A stretch of 64,000 bases of DNA from Ornithinibacillus halotolerans (GTDB lineage Bacteria; Bacillota; Bacilli; Bacillales; Amphibacillaceae). The stretch spans positions 138,030 through 202,029 of the forward strand of contig NZ_BMEY01000002.1 in assembly GCF_014637405.1 (NCBI RefSeq). The letters run 5' to 3'. The notes below the pieces were generated by a model that worked only from the letters and a program-made list of their open reading frames with translations, was not told where the DNA came from and did not search any database. Of the stretch, positions 15,010 to 24,605 are shown piece by piece. Made by a program: the position numbers and the translations under genes. Every line of letters starts with the position of its first letter. Within the stretch, counting starts at the first letter, position 1.

Positions 15010-15834
15010 ATGAAATTATATTTATCCGTTGATATGGAAGGTATAACTGGCTTACCGGATTACACCTATGTCAGTGCTTCGCTGCATAATTATGAGCGCG
15101 CTCGTAAAATCATGACCGACGAAACAAACTATGTCGTTGATGCGGCATTTGAATCGGAATGTGAAGAAGTGCTAGTAAATGATAGTCATATGAAAATGAA
15201 TAATATTTTAATCGATCGATTGCACCCAGATGCCCAGCTTATTACTGGTGATGTTAAAACGTATTCGATGGTGCATGGCTTAGATCCTAGTTATGATGGA
15301 GCAATGTTTATTGGCTACCACACACGAGCGGGAATGCCTGGGGTGATGTCCCATTCGATGATACATATGGTCCGAAATTTTTATGTGAATGACATGCAAG
15401 TTGGGGAAATTGGGATGAACGCGATGGTTGCGGGATTCCATGGTGTGCCTGTTTTACTTGTTTCTGGTGATGATGAGACTGCAAAAGAAGCAGAAGCACT
15501 CATCCCAAATATTACGACTGCGGTTGTAAAGGAAGCTATTTCTCGGTCGGCAACGAAGAGTTTAACACCGAAAAAAGCGGGAGAACTTTTACAAGAAAAA
15601 GTGAAACAAGCTTTAGCAAACAAAGTTAACGTAAAACCATTAACTCCTCCAGACAATCCATTAATTCAAGTAGAGTTCGTTAATTATGGTGCAGCAGAGT
15701 GGGCAAGTATGATGCCTGGAACGAGAATACTTCCTGGTACGACAATCGTTGAATATCAAGCGAAAGATATTTTAGAGGCGTACCGAGCATTGCTTGTCAT
15801 GGTTGAATTAGCGTATAACACGAAATATGCCTAA
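15010..15834 (+). CDS. dppA: D-aminopeptidase DppA
   Basis: A zinc aminopeptidase of the cytoplasm that releases N-terminal D-residues, for example from D-Ala-D-Ala. 274 residues. Metal ligands Asp8 and Glu10 sit in SVDMEG, and further ligand-type residues occur in DSHMKMNN (~60) and GYHTRAG (~104). The ATG at 15010 is chosen because AAAGGGG is 7 bases upstream and the protein then begins MKLYLSVDMEG as in B. subtilis; the ATG at 15004 is too close. First gene of the dpp-ykf operon. Confidence 0.95.
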   Translation: MKLYLSVDMEGITGLPDYTYVSASLHNYERARKIMTDETNYVVDAAFESECEEVLVNDSHMKMNNILIDRLHPDAQLITGDVKTYSMVHGLDPSYDGAMFIGYHTRAGMPGVMSHSMIHMVRNFYVNDMQVGEIGMNAMVAGFHGVPVLLVSGDDETAKEAEALIPNITTAVVKEAISRSATKSLTPKKAGELLQEKVKQALANKVNVKPLTPPDNPLIQVEFVNYGAAEWASMMPGTRILPGTTIVEYQAKDILEAYRALLVMVELAYNTKYA

Positions 15835-15849
15835 TGAAGGAGAACTTGG

Positions 15850-16671
15850 ATGAAAACACTGGAACAAACGATTCGACAAATAACGGAAGAAGCCGGGGGA
15901 AAATGGGGAATTTCTTTATATGACTTAGATACTGGAGAAACGTGGTCAGTTCATGAAAATGAATCATTCTACTCCGCTAGCATTATTAAAATTCCTATAA
16001 TGATTGCTGTCTATGCCGCTCATAACCGAGGAGAACTCAATCTTAGCGAATCTATGAAACTACGAAGAGAAGCTATCGTAGGTGGTAGTGGCGTTCTCCA
16101 GCATCTTACACCAGGTATAAAGTTAACTGTATACGATTTAGTTACCTTAATGATTATTCAAAGTGATAATACTGCAACGAATATGTTAATTGATTTATTA
16201 GGAGTTCCAACCATTCAGCACACGATGAAAGAGATTGGGCTAGAGAAAAGTAAGTTTTACCACAAAATGATGACCATTGAAGTGGAAAGAGAAGGCCTAA
16301 ATGAAATTACTGCTTATGAGATGACAACGATGCTCAGAAAATTAGCGACTGGAAAGATCATTTCTGCCTATGCATGTGAAGAGATGATAGCAATATTAAA
16401 AAAACAACAAATTAGGGATGGATTACCAGCTAGGATCCCAGAGATAAACGAAACGATTATTGGAGCCTTGCCCAATTGGGAACTTGCACATAAGACAGGA
16501 AATGTGGACGGTATCAGGCATGATGTCGGGATATTCTATGTTGGGAGTAGGAAGTTAGTTGCTTCTGTGTTAACGAAAGGATTAGATAATATAGCTTCTC
16601 CAGGTTTAATAGGGAAAGTCGGCCAAGAAATCTATCACTATTTAAAACGAGGACATGGATACATTTCATAA
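15850..16671 (+). CDS. Class A beta-lactamase-fold serine hydrolase, apparently cytoplasmic
   Basis: 273 residues with the penicilloyl-serine transferase motifs SxxK (Ser44-Lys47), SDN (105-107) and KTG (215-217). The omega-loop region (REGLNEITAYEM) differs from true class A enzymes in the spacing of the Glu to the Asn, so lactamase activity is doubtful. There is no signal peptide: the N-terminus is hydrophilic. Together with its place between dppA and dppB this suggests an intracellular peptidase acting on imported D-Ala-containing peptides. B. subtilis dpp has no such gene. RBS AAGGAG precedes the ATG. Confidence 0.75.
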   Translation: MKTLEQTIRQITEEAGGKWGISLYDLDTGETWSVHENESFYSASIIKIPIMIAVYAAHNRGELNLSESMKLRREAIVGGSGVLQHLTPGIKLTVYDLVTLMIIQSDNTATNMLIDLLGVPTIQHTMKEIGLEKSKFYHKMMTIEVEREGLNEITAYEMTTMLRKLATGKIISAYACEEMIAILKKQQIRDGLPARIPEINETIIGALPNWELAHKTGNVDGIRHDVGIFYVGSRKLVASVLTKGLDNIASPGLIGKVGQEIYHYLKRGHGYIS

Positions 16672-16761
16672 AAAAGAAAACAAATTCATAGTTTGTATAT
16701 AAGATACTATTCCACCAAATGCGCTAAAAGGGGGCGCAAATGAATACAGGAGTTGGGAACA

Positions 16762-17694
16762 ATGCTCAAATACATTTTGAAAAAGCTATTAATCATGGCC
16801 ATTACATTATGGATCATAATTACCTTAACATTTGTACTGATGGTTTCGGTTCCTGGATCTCCTTTTAACAGTGAAGGAAACTCTAACGAGATTGTTCAGG
16901 CCAACTTAGAGAAACATTATAACCTCGATAAACCAATCCCAGTACAGTATCTACTTTATTTAAAATCAATTGTCACATTAGAATTTGGCCCATCGATTAG
17001 TCAACCGAATCAAACCGTAAACGATATGATTGGCCGAGGATTCCCAATTTCAGCGGAGTTAGGGATAGTTACAGTAATTGTTGCCTTAATCTCTGGGGTG
17101 ACACTAGGTGTACTTGCTGCACTTCGTCATAATGGGGTAATTGATTATTTATCCATGGGAATTGCTGTCCTTGGTATTTCCGTACCGAACTTTATATTAG
17201 CTACATTATTAATTCAACAATTGGCGGTTAACTTAGAATGGTTCCCGGTTGCGACATGGAAAAGCCCAATGCATATGGTCCTTCCAGTATTAGCGTTAGC
17301 AACTGGACCAATGGCGATTATAGCTAGGTTAACACGGTCGACTATGTTAGAAGTATTAACCCAAGACTACATCAAGATGGCTAGAGCAAAAGGGTTGTCT
17401 CCTTGGAAAATAATAGTGAAACATGCCCTTAGAAATGCACTCATGCCGGTTATTACCGTAATGGGAACATTACTTGCTGGGATTATGACTGGATCCTTTG
17501 TTATTGAACAAATCTTTGCGATACCAGGAATGGGTAAATACTTTGTAGAAAGTATTAACCATCGTGATTATCCAGTCATTATGGGGACGACCGTATTTTA
17601 TAGTGCCTTTTTAATTATTATGCTTTTCTTAGTTGATATTGCATATGGCCTATTAGATCCACGAATCAAAGTCATGAAGAAGGAAGGGGAGTAA
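16762..17694 (+). CDS. dppB: Dipeptide ABC transporter permease DppB
   Basis: A roughly 310-residue inner-membrane permease of the peptide/nickel type. Six hydrophobic segments, an N-terminal LKYILKKLLIMAITLWIIIT helix, and the EAA loop (MARAKGLSPWKIIVKHALRN) that docks the ATPase. The ATG at 16762 has GGAG 9 bases upstream; TTG 16753 overlaps it. Stops one base before dppC. Confidence 0.93.
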   Translation: MLKYILKKLLIMAITLWIIITLTFVLMVSVPGSPFNSEGNSNEIVQANLEKHYNLDKPIPVQYLLYLKSIVTLEFGPSISQPNQTVNDMIGRGFPISAELGIVTVIVALISGVTLGVLAALRHNGVIDYLSMGIAVLGISVPNFILATLLIQQLAVNLEWFPVATWKSPMHMVLPVLALATGPMAIIARLTRSTMLEVLTQDYIKMARAKGLSPWKIIVKHALRNALMPVITVMGTLLAGIMTGSFVIEQIFAIPGMGKYFVESINHRDYPVIMGTTVFYSAFLIIMLFLVDIAYGLLDPRIKVMKKEGE

Positions 17695-17695
17695 G

Positions 17696-18649
17696 ATGAA
17701 ACCACAAAAAAATCCCCAACATATAACAAGTAAGAACGTACCAGATGATTGGTTTACTTGGCGCGGGAAAAACACAGTCGAACAAGAATTGGTAGCAAGA
17801 CCTTCCCTTTCTTATTGGCAGGATGCATGGCGAAGATTAAGAAAAAATATCCTAGCGATGTCAGGTCTCGTATTCTTAATTCTATTAATCTTATTTGCTG
17901 TTTTTGCACCAGTCTTCTCACCATACGAAGTAGATACCGGCGTGTTATCCGAACAATACCAACCCCCATCAGCAGAACATTGGTTTGGAACGGATGGGCT
18001 TGGGCGTGATGTATTTACGCGAACTTGGTATGGAGCGAGGATCTCTTTATTCGTCGGCTTTATGGCAGCTTTAATTGATGTAACGATTGGAATCATTTGG
18101 GGAGGAATCTCCGGCTATAAAGGCGGACGAACGGACAATTTTATGATGCGTATTATTGAAATCTTATATGGTCTACCATATTTACTCGTAGTTATTCTTT
18201 TGTTAGTTGTATTTAAACCGAGTTTATTTACGATCATTGTCGCCCTTACCGTTACTGGCTGGGTGGGAATGGCCAGGATTGTGCGAGGACAGGTCATGCA
18301 AATTAAAAACTATGAATTTGTCCTCGCATCAAAATCATTTGGCACGAAAACGCCACGTATTATTAGGAAAAACTTACTGCCAAACTCAATGGGACCAATT
18401 ATCGTACAAATGACGTTAACCGTACCTTCAGCAATATTCGCAGAAGCATTCCTTAGTTTTATCGGGCTTGGAATTTCATCTCCAAATGCGAGCTGGGGTG
18501 TGATGGCCAATGATTCATTAGGGGCAATTTTATCAGGAAACTGGTGGACACTATTTTTCCCTGCGTTTTTCATTTCCTTTACGATGTTTGCTTTTAACGT
18601 GTTAGGAGATGGATTACAGGATGCCCTGGATCCGAAATTAAGGAAGTAG
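17696..18649 (+). CDS. dppC: Dipeptide ABC transporter permease DppC
   Basis: A 317-residue second permease. The N-terminal cytoplasmic part is followed by a TM segment (~52-72), the conserved HWFGTDGLGRDVFTR periplasmic motif and a C-terminal block of TM helices with an EAA-type loop (ASKSFGTKTPRIIRKNLLPN). It is separated by one base from dppB and has a ribosome site inside the end of that gene. Confidence 0.94.
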   Translation: MKPQKNPQHITSKNVPDDWFTWRGKNTVEQELVARPSLSYWQDAWRRLRKNILAMSGLVFLILLILFAVFAPVFSPYEVDTGVLSEQYQPPSAEHWFGTDGLGRDVFTRTWYGARISLFVGFMAALIDVTIGIIWGGISGYKGGRTDNFMMRIIEILYGLPYLLVVILLLVVFKPSLFTIIVALTVTGWVGMARIVRGQVMQIKNYEFVLASKSFGTKTPRIIRKNLLPNSMGPIIVQMTLTVPSAIFAEAFLSFIGLGISSPNASWGVMANDSLGAILSGNWWTLFFPAFFISFTMFAFNVLGDGLQDALDPKLRK

Positions 18650-18657
18650 GTGGACAA

Positions 18658-19659
18658 ATGGAAAAAATACTAGAAGTAAAAGACTTACACGTAACCTTCA
18701 AAACATATGGAGGTACCGTACAGGCAGTAAGAGGCGTAGATTTCCATTTATATAAAGGGGAGACACTCGCGATTGTAGGCGAATCTGGTTGTGGCAAGAG
18801 TGTAACGTCCAGTGCCATTATGCGTTTGATTCCTAGCCCACCAGGAAAAATTACCGCTGGCAAGATTGTCTTTAAAGGCCAAGACTTAACGAGGGTTTCG
18901 GAAAGGAAGATGCGCTCCATTCGTGGGGTGGACATTTCCATGATATTCCAAGACCCGATGACTGCACTAAATCCGACGTTAACGATTGGCACGCAGCTTA
19001 TTGAAGGATTAAAACAACATAAGAAAATCTCCGATAAAGATGCAAGAATCCGTGCGATTGAAATGATGGAGCTTGTCGGAATTCCAAATCCAGAAGAACG
19101 AATGAAGCAATATCCACATCAATTTAGTGGTGGGATGCGTCAACGTATCGTCATTGCGATTGCCTTAATTTGTGAACCAGAATTATTAATTGCCGATGAA
19201 CCAACGACAGCTCTAGATGTAACAATTCAAGCACAGATTCTAGAGTTATTTGAAAAAATCCAAGAAGTGACGGGAGTTTCGATTATTTTAATTACCCATG
19301 ATTTAGGGGTAGTTGCCAAAATTGCCGACCGAATTGCGGTGATGTATGCTGGTAAAATTATTGAAACTGGCAATAAGCGTGAGATTTTTTATAAGCCTCA
19401 GCACCCGTACACAAAAGGATTATTAAACTCTGTACCTCGATTAGATACGAAAGGAAAATTACAGCCGATCGACGGTACACCACCAGATTTATTCTCACCT
19501 CCTCAAGGATGTCCATTTACTGCAAGATGTCCATTTGCGATGGAGGTGTGTAATAAAGTTTACCCGGAATCGACGGCAGTGAGTGATTCACATCGTGTGG
19601 ATTGCTGGTTGCAAGACGAGCGGGCAAAACAATTATTGGCCACAATGGTCACCAATTAA
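18658..19659 (+). CDS. dppD: Dipeptide ABC transporter ATPase DppD
   Basis: A 333-residue ATPase with Walker A GESGCGKS near residue 40, the ABC signature FSGGMRQR, Walker B LLIADEPTTALD, and the C-terminal oligopeptide-transporter domain with cysteines in QGCPFTARCPFAMEVC, typical of Dpp/Opp ATPases that carry an iron-sulphur or metal site. It works with the second ATPase encoded at 24606. Confidence 0.94.
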   Translation: MEKILEVKDLHVTFKTYGGTVQAVRGVDFHLYKGETLAIVGESGCGKSVTSSAIMRLIPSPPGKITAGKIVFKGQDLTRVSERKMRSIRGVDISMIFQDPMTALNPTLTIGTQLIEGLKQHKKISDKDARIRAIEMMELVGIPNPEERMKQYPHQFSGGMRQRIVIAIALICEPELLIADEPTTALDVTIQAQILELFEKIQEVTGVSIILITHDLGVVAKIADRIAVMYAGKIIETGNKREIFYKPQHPYTKGLLNSVPRLDTKGKLQPIDGTPPDLFSPPQGCPFTARCPFAMEVCNKVYPESTAVSDSHRVDCWLQDERAKQLLATMVTN

Positions 19660-19678
19660 ATTATAAGGGGGAATAAGG

Positions 19679-21346
19679 ATGAAAAGGCTTCTTTTTTTAC
19701 TGATGGCAGTATTAACTGTGTTTGTTTTAGCGGCATGTACTGCAGGTGAAGATGCAGGTAAGGATCCGGAGAACAATAATAATGTAGAACAGCCAGATAA
19801 TAATAATGCCGGTAATGACGATTCTACCGACTCTTCTGATGGTAAAGTTCTATACTTAAACAATGGTACCGAACCAAAATCATTTGACCCATCGATTGGG
19901 TTTGATGCGGTTTCTTGGGATCCATTAAACAACTTGATGGAAGGTCTTACTCGTTTAGACAAGGACCACCGTGCAGGCCCTGGGGTAGCAGAAAACTGGG
20001 ATATTTCAGAGGATGGATTAACGTATACGTTCCACCTTCGTGAGGATGCTAAATGGTCTAATGGCGATTCAGTCGTTGCAGGGGACTTTGAATATGCTTG
20101 GAAATACATGCTTGACCCAGCAACAGCTTCTCCAGCAGCATTCTTAGCATACTTTATTGAAGGTGCTGAGGCGTACAACAGTGGGGATGGTTCTGTTGAT
20201 GATGTAAAAGTTACTGCAAAAGATGAAAAGACGCTAGAAGTTGTGTTAGCACAACCGACTGGATTTTTCCTCGATGTGTTAACAAATCCAGCATTCTTCC
20301 CAATCAATCAAAAAGTTGCGGAAGCAGATCCGAACTGGCATACCGAAGCGGAAACATTTGTAGGAAATGGTCCGTTTAAGCTAGACTCTTGGAAACATGA
20401 AGAAGAAATGGTATTTGTGAAGAACGAACATTATTGGGATGCAGCTACAGTAAAACTTGATAAAGTTCACTTCGCGATGATCAATGATTCCAATACACAA
20501 TATCAAATGTTTGAAAGTGGAGATTTAGACACGGCAAGTATCCCACCTGAACTATCCGATCAATTAATTGATGGCGATAACGTGTTTATCGGACCATATG
20601 GTGGACTAGAGTTCTATCGCTTTAATACGACGATGGAACCATTCCAAAATAAGAAAATCCGTCAAGCATTCGCCTATGCAGTTAATCGGGAAGATATCGC
20701 GAAATATGTTGTGAAAAATGGGGTAGAACCAGCATTCGGATTCATTAACCCTGGATATACAAGCCCAGACGGCAAAGACTTCCGTGATGCAAATGGTGAC
20801 TTAGTAACAATGGATGTTGATAAAGCGAAACAATTATTAGAAGAAGGTATGGCGGAGGAAGGCTATGATGAATTACCTCCAATTACACTATCTTATAATA
20901 CGAGTGATACAAACAAAGCGGTTGCAGAAGCACTACAAAGTATGTTCAAGGAGAACTTAGGTGTTGAAGTAGAACTAGTAAACCAAGAGTGGAACGTATT
21001 CTCTGAAGCGCAAAAAGCGTTAGAATTACAATTTTCTCGTAGTTCTTTCATCAACGACTATAGTGACCCAGTTAACTTCTTAGAAAGCTTTATTACAGAT
21101 TCTTACATGAACCGTACTGGTTTCTCTAACGCAGAGTATGATGAACTAATTGCCAAAGGAAAGTCAGAAACAGACGAACAAAAGCGTTGGGAGTATCTGT
21201 ATGAAGCTGAAAGATTGCTAGCTGAAGAAATGATCGCAATGCCAATCCGCTACTACAACACAGTAGTACTAGAAGCAGACGGTGTAGAAGGAATCCTCCG
21301 CCACCCAGTAGGATACTTCGACTTGAAATATGCGGATAAGAAGTAG
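19679..21346 (+). CDS. dppE: Dipeptide-binding lipoprotein DppE
   Basis: A 555-residue extracellular solute-binding protein of family 5. The lipobox VLAAC places the lipid-modified Cys at residue 20; a low-complexity Asp/Asn linker follows (residues ~22-55), then the SBP_bac_5 domain starting around GTEPKSFDPS. It delivers peptides, probably murein dipeptides or tripeptides, to DppBC. Strong RBS AAGGGGGAAT. Confidence 0.94.
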   Translation: MKRLLFLLMAVLTVFVLAACTAGEDAGKDPENNNNVEQPDNNNAGNDDSTDSSDGKVLYLNNGTEPKSFDPSIGFDAVSWDPLNNLMEGLTRLDKDHRAGPGVAENWDISEDGLTYTFHLREDAKWSNGDSVVAGDFEYAWKYMLDPATASPAAFLAYFIEGAEAYNSGDGSVDDVKVTAKDEKTLEVVLAQPTGFFLDVLTNPAFFPINQKVAEADPNWHTEAETFVGNGPFKLDSWKHEEEMVFVKNEHYWDAATVKLDKVHFAMINDSNTQYQMFESGDLDTASIPPELSDQLIDGDNVFIGPYGGLEFYRFNTTMEPFQNKKIRQAFAYAVNREDIAKYVVKNGVEPAFGFINPGYTSPDGKDFRDANGDLVTMDVDKAKQLLEEGMAEEGYDELPPITLSYNTSDTNKAVAEALQSMFKENLGVEVELVNQEWNVFSEAQKALELQFSRSSFINDYSDPVNFLESFITDSYMNRTGFSNAEYDELIAKGKSETDEQKRWEYLYEAERLLAEEMIAMPIRYYNTVVLEADGVEGILRHPVGYFDLKYADKK

Positions 21347-21438
21347 TTAGTAATATTGTAGTTAAGATGAACCTACATTATGAAGGATGAGGTTTGGAGG
21401 ACTTTTCTAATAATCAAGGTGAATGATTAGCTTCATTA

Positions 21439-21517
21439 GCTCCGGGAATATACGAAGACTCCTGTGGGAGGATAGGCTCACCAGCCGCCCACGGAAAGCG
21501 AAGTATATTCCCGGAGC
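21439..21517. repeat. Family C repeat, copy 2 (short)
   Basis: Ends GCTCCGGGAATATAC and GTATATTCCCGGAGC are exact reverse complements. Compared with copy 1, GC at the stem base has become AC on one side and GT on the other, so pairing is kept. The middle lacks the GGTAAGACCCCGC block. It fills much of the dppE-ykfA gap (21347-21616). An outer imperfect pairing, GGTTTGGAGGAC.../...CTCTACAACC, flanks it. Confidence 0.85.
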
Positions 21518-21616
21518 GGGTTATATGCACTCCCGATAATCATACTCCTACTTTAGAAAGGGCTCTACAACCTTTTCCTTCTCATCACATTATTTTAACA
21601 GAAGGAAGGTATTCAC

Positions 21617-22534
21617 ATGTTACAACCACAATCCCTACAAAAAGGCGACACAGTTGGTGTTATTGCCCCTGCTAGTCCTCCTGATATGAAACGCCTCTAT
21701 CAAGCCATTCCCTTTTTAGAAAACCTCGGCCTCCGAGTAAAATTGGGAAAACATATTGAAAACGTCCATGGATATTTAGCCGGAACCGATGCAGAACGAT
21801 TAGCAGATTTCCACGACATGATCCAAGACGACACCGTAAAAGCCATTATTTTCGCACGTGGTGGCTATGGAACCGGCCGAATCGCATCCAATATCGATTT
21901 CGATTTAATAAAAAAGAATCCAAAAATAATCTGGGGATATAGTGACATTACCTATTTGCATACAGCAATCTGCCAAAAAGCAGGACTCGTTACCTTCCAC
22001 GGGCCAATGGTTGCCTCTGACGTAGCAGACCCAGACTTTGATGACATTTCCAGCGCATCGTTTCAACAGCTTTTTGAACCAACAACACTCACTTACTCGG
22101 AGGACATTTCTCCTCTGGAAACGTTAGTAGAAGGAAAAGCTACTGGTGAACTAGTTGGCGGGAACCTTGCTTTACTTGTTAGTACACTAGGAACCGATTT
22201 TGAAATACATACGAAAGGAAAACTTCTCCTTTTAGAAGATATTCACGAACAGCCTTACCGTATAGATTCGATGTTAAATCAATTAAAACTAGCAGGAAAA
22301 CTAGAGCAAGCGGCTGGAATTATAATAGGAGATTTTGCGGATGCCAAGCCAAAACATGAACCGTCTTTATCTTTAGAAGAAATATTTACGCATTATTTAG
22401 GCGGGTTATCTTGCCCAGTAATGGCTGGATTTAAGATAGGACATTGTTTTCCACATTTTGCTGTGCCGTTTGGTGTGGAAGCAACACTATCGACAGAGAA
22501 AAAATCATTAGTAATTAACCCGGGGGTTCAGTAA
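21617..22534 (+). CDS. ykfA: LD-carboxypeptidase (S66 family), YkfA-like
   Basis: A 305-residue serine peptidase without signal peptide. The nucleophile is the Ser in WGYSDIT (around residue 112), in an ARGGYGTGR context, with a C-terminal GHCFPHFAVPFG segment holding the likely catalytic His. The family removes the terminal D-residue from murein peptides in the cytosol. It ends directly at the ykfB start. ATG after GAAGGAAGG. Confidence 0.92.
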   Translation: MLQPQSLQKGDTVGVIAPASPPDMKRLYQAIPFLENLGLRVKLGKHIENVHGYLAGTDAERLADFHDMIQDDTVKAIIFARGGYGTGRIASNIDFDLIKKNPKIIWGYSDITYLHTAICQKAGLVTFHGPMVASDVADPDFDDISSASFQQLFEPTTLTYSEDISPLETLVEGKATGELVGGNLALLVSTLGTDFEIHTKGKLLLLEDIHEQPYRIDSMLNQLKLAGKLEQAAGIIIGDFADAKPKHEPSLSLEEIFTHYLGGLSCPVMAGFKIGHCFPHFAVPFGVEATLSTEKKSLVINPGVQ

Positions 22535-23629
22535 ATGAAAATCAAACAGATAGAAACATATAAAGCAGCTATCCCATTAAAGAAAGCATTCAAAACAGCA
22601 TTACGAACAGTAACAGTAGCCGAAACGATAGTCGTCAAGGTGACATGTGAGAATGGAGTGGTTGGATACGGGGAAGCACCTCCGACCCATGTGATTACCG
22701 GAGATACGTTAGCTAGTATTTCCTATACGATCAATCATGTTCTAAGCCCGTGTTTACTAGGTTTGTCCATTTTGGAACGGGAACAAATTTTTGAAAACTT
22801 GCAACGTGTCATCGTAGGAAATCCAAGTGCCAAAGCAGCAATGGATATGGCAATTTATGATTGCATAGCACAAGCAAGCGGGCTAAGTCTAACCCATTTT
22901 CTCGGGGGATATCACAAGCAAATCGAAACGGATTATACCGTATCGGTTAATGAGCCAGGGGAAATGGCTGATGATGCAGCAGCATATGTTGCGGATGGAT
23001 TCCATGTGTTAAAAGTAAAAGTAGGAAAAGATCAAATTGAGAAAGATATCGAACGTATTCAAGCAATTCGGGAAAGCGTTGGTCCAGAAGTCACTATTCG
23101 CCTCGATGCTAATCAAGGTTGGAATCCAAAAGAAGCAGTAAGAGCGATTCATCAAATGGAAGATTCCGGATTAAATATTGAATTTATCGAGCAACCAGTA
23201 AAAGCGGATGACTTAGCAGGTCTTAAATATGTAACAACCCATACTGAAATTCCAATTATGGCCGATGAAAGTGTTTTTTCCGCTAAAGATGCACGACAGG
23301 TGTTAGAAATGGGTGCTGCTGATTTAATTAATATTAAATTAATGAAAGCAGGCGGAATTCATGAGGCGCTGAAGATTGCCAAACTAGCAAGTGCCTATGA
23401 TGTGAAATGTATGGTTGGTAGTATGATTGAATCAAAGATTGGTATAACAGCTGCTGCCCATTTTGCGGCAAGTCAGCCAAATGTACATTATTTTGATTTT
23501 GATGCACCACTTATGCTTGCTGGAGATTTAATCAAAGGCGGGATTACGTATTCCAAAAGTACGATTTACTGTAATGATGCACCCGGTTTAGGGATTACAC
23601 AGTTGAACGACGAATATATCGTTTCATAA
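22535..23629 (+). CDS. ykfB: L-Ala-D/L-Glu epimerase
   Basis: An enolase-superfamily epimerase, 364 residues, converting L-Ala-D-Glu from murein into L-Ala-L-Glu. It shows the KxK motif (LKVKVG, about residue 160), metal ligands in IRLDAN, IEQPV and ADES, and the opposite-face Lys in NIKLMKAGG. It starts at the base after the ykfA stop, so translation is coupled. Confidence 0.95.
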   Translation: MKIKQIETYKAAIPLKKAFKTALRTVTVAETIVVKVTCENGVVGYGEAPPTHVITGDTLASISYTINHVLSPCLLGLSILEREQIFENLQRVIVGNPSAKAAMDMAIYDCIAQASGLSLTHFLGGYHKQIETDYTVSVNEPGEMADDAAAYVADGFHVLKVKVGKDQIEKDIERIQAIRESVGPEVTIRLDANQGWNPKEAVRAIHQMEDSGLNIEFIEQPVKADDLAGLKYVTTHTEIPIMADESVFSAKDARQVLEMGAADLINIKLMKAGGIHEALKIAKLASAYDVKCMVGSMIESKIGITAAAHFAASQPNVHYFDFDAPLMLAGDLIKGGITYSKSTIYCNDAPGLGITQLNDEYIVS

Positions 23630-23656
23630 CATTTCACCAGGAGAGGGAGTGGGAGA

Positions 23657-24604
23657 ATGTTTGCACATAACTTACGTTTACCAGAGATATTTCATGTTGC
23701 TTCCGTTCAAGTAGCAACCGTTTGGACAAACCCAGAATCAAACCGAGAAATAGATACATTTGCAGTACAAAGCCCAACGGATGTGGAGTCTTGGTTAAGT
23801 ACATTAACTTATGACGAGAAAGTAAATCTATGTGATGATAATCGGGTACAAACCCAAGTGTTATACGGGGAAACGGTCGTTATTACCGAAACAAAAGGGG
23901 ACTGGGCAAAAGTAACGATACCATCCCAACCATCTAAAAAGAATGAGTTCGGTTACCCTGGTTGGATACCTTTGCAGCAATTACAACAAGTGACGAAAGA
24001 GGAATGGTTTCAGGAACATACAGCAGCCATTCATACGAAACATGCCTGGTTGGAAAATGCTACAGGTGAGAAAGTGATGAAACTAAGTTACATGACTTGT
24101 TTACCTGTTGTCGAGGAAGATGATGTACGAGTGGAGGTCATTACACCGACTGGTACCGGCTTTTTACAGAAAGAATGTGTGACCATTTTCCCGACAAAAG
24201 AAGGTGGCCCAAAAGGGGACGGAAACAGTATTATTCAAGCAGGAGAACAATATGTTGGTCTCGATTATTTATGGGGCGGAATGAGTGCATTTGGGTATGA
24301 CTGCTCCGGCTTTGCTTATCAAATGCATAAAGCAAATGGTTATTTAATCAGTCGGGATGCATCCGATCAAGCAGCATATGGTAAAGAAGTTGCTTATGAT
24401 GAATTACTGCCGGGAGATTTACTCTTTTTTGCCTATGAGGAAGGAAAAGGAAGAATTCATCATGTCGGATTTTACTATGGTGATGACAAGATGCTCCATT
24501 CCCCAATGACAGGTAAAGGCATTGAAATTACGAGTTTAAAAGATACAATTTACGAGAAAGAGCTTTGTATTGCGAGAAGATACTGGGAATCGGGGGTTGA
24601 ATAG
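23657..24604 (+). CDS. ykfC: Gamma-D-glutamyl-L-diamino acid endopeptidase (NlpC/P60), YkfC-like
   Basis: 315 residues with two SH3b-like domains in the N-terminal half and an NlpC/P60 domain after about residue 190. The catalytic Cys216 lies in [10 protein letters not shown] and the catalytic His269 in IHHVGFYYG. There is no signal peptide, consistent with an intracellular enzyme that trims L-Ala-D-Glu-diamino acid peptides after import. Product fits the ykfB substrate. RBS GGAGAGGGAGTGG. Confidence 0.93.
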   Translation: MFAHNLRLPEIFHVASVQVATVWTNPESNREIDTFAVQSPTDVESWLSTLTYDEKVNLCDDNRVQTQVLYGETVVITETKGDWAKVTIPSQPSKKNEFGYPGWIPLQQLQQVTKEEWFQEHTAAIHTKHAWLENATGEKVMKLSYMTCLPVVEEDDVRVEVITPTGTGFLQKECVTIFPTKEGGPKGDGNSIIQAGEQYVGLDYLWGGMSAFGYDCSGFAYQMHKANGYLISRDASDQAAYGKEVAYDELLPGDLLFFAYEEGKGRIHHVGFYYGDDKMLHSPMTGKGIEITSLKDTIYEKELCIARRYWESGVE

Positions 24605-24605
24605 A

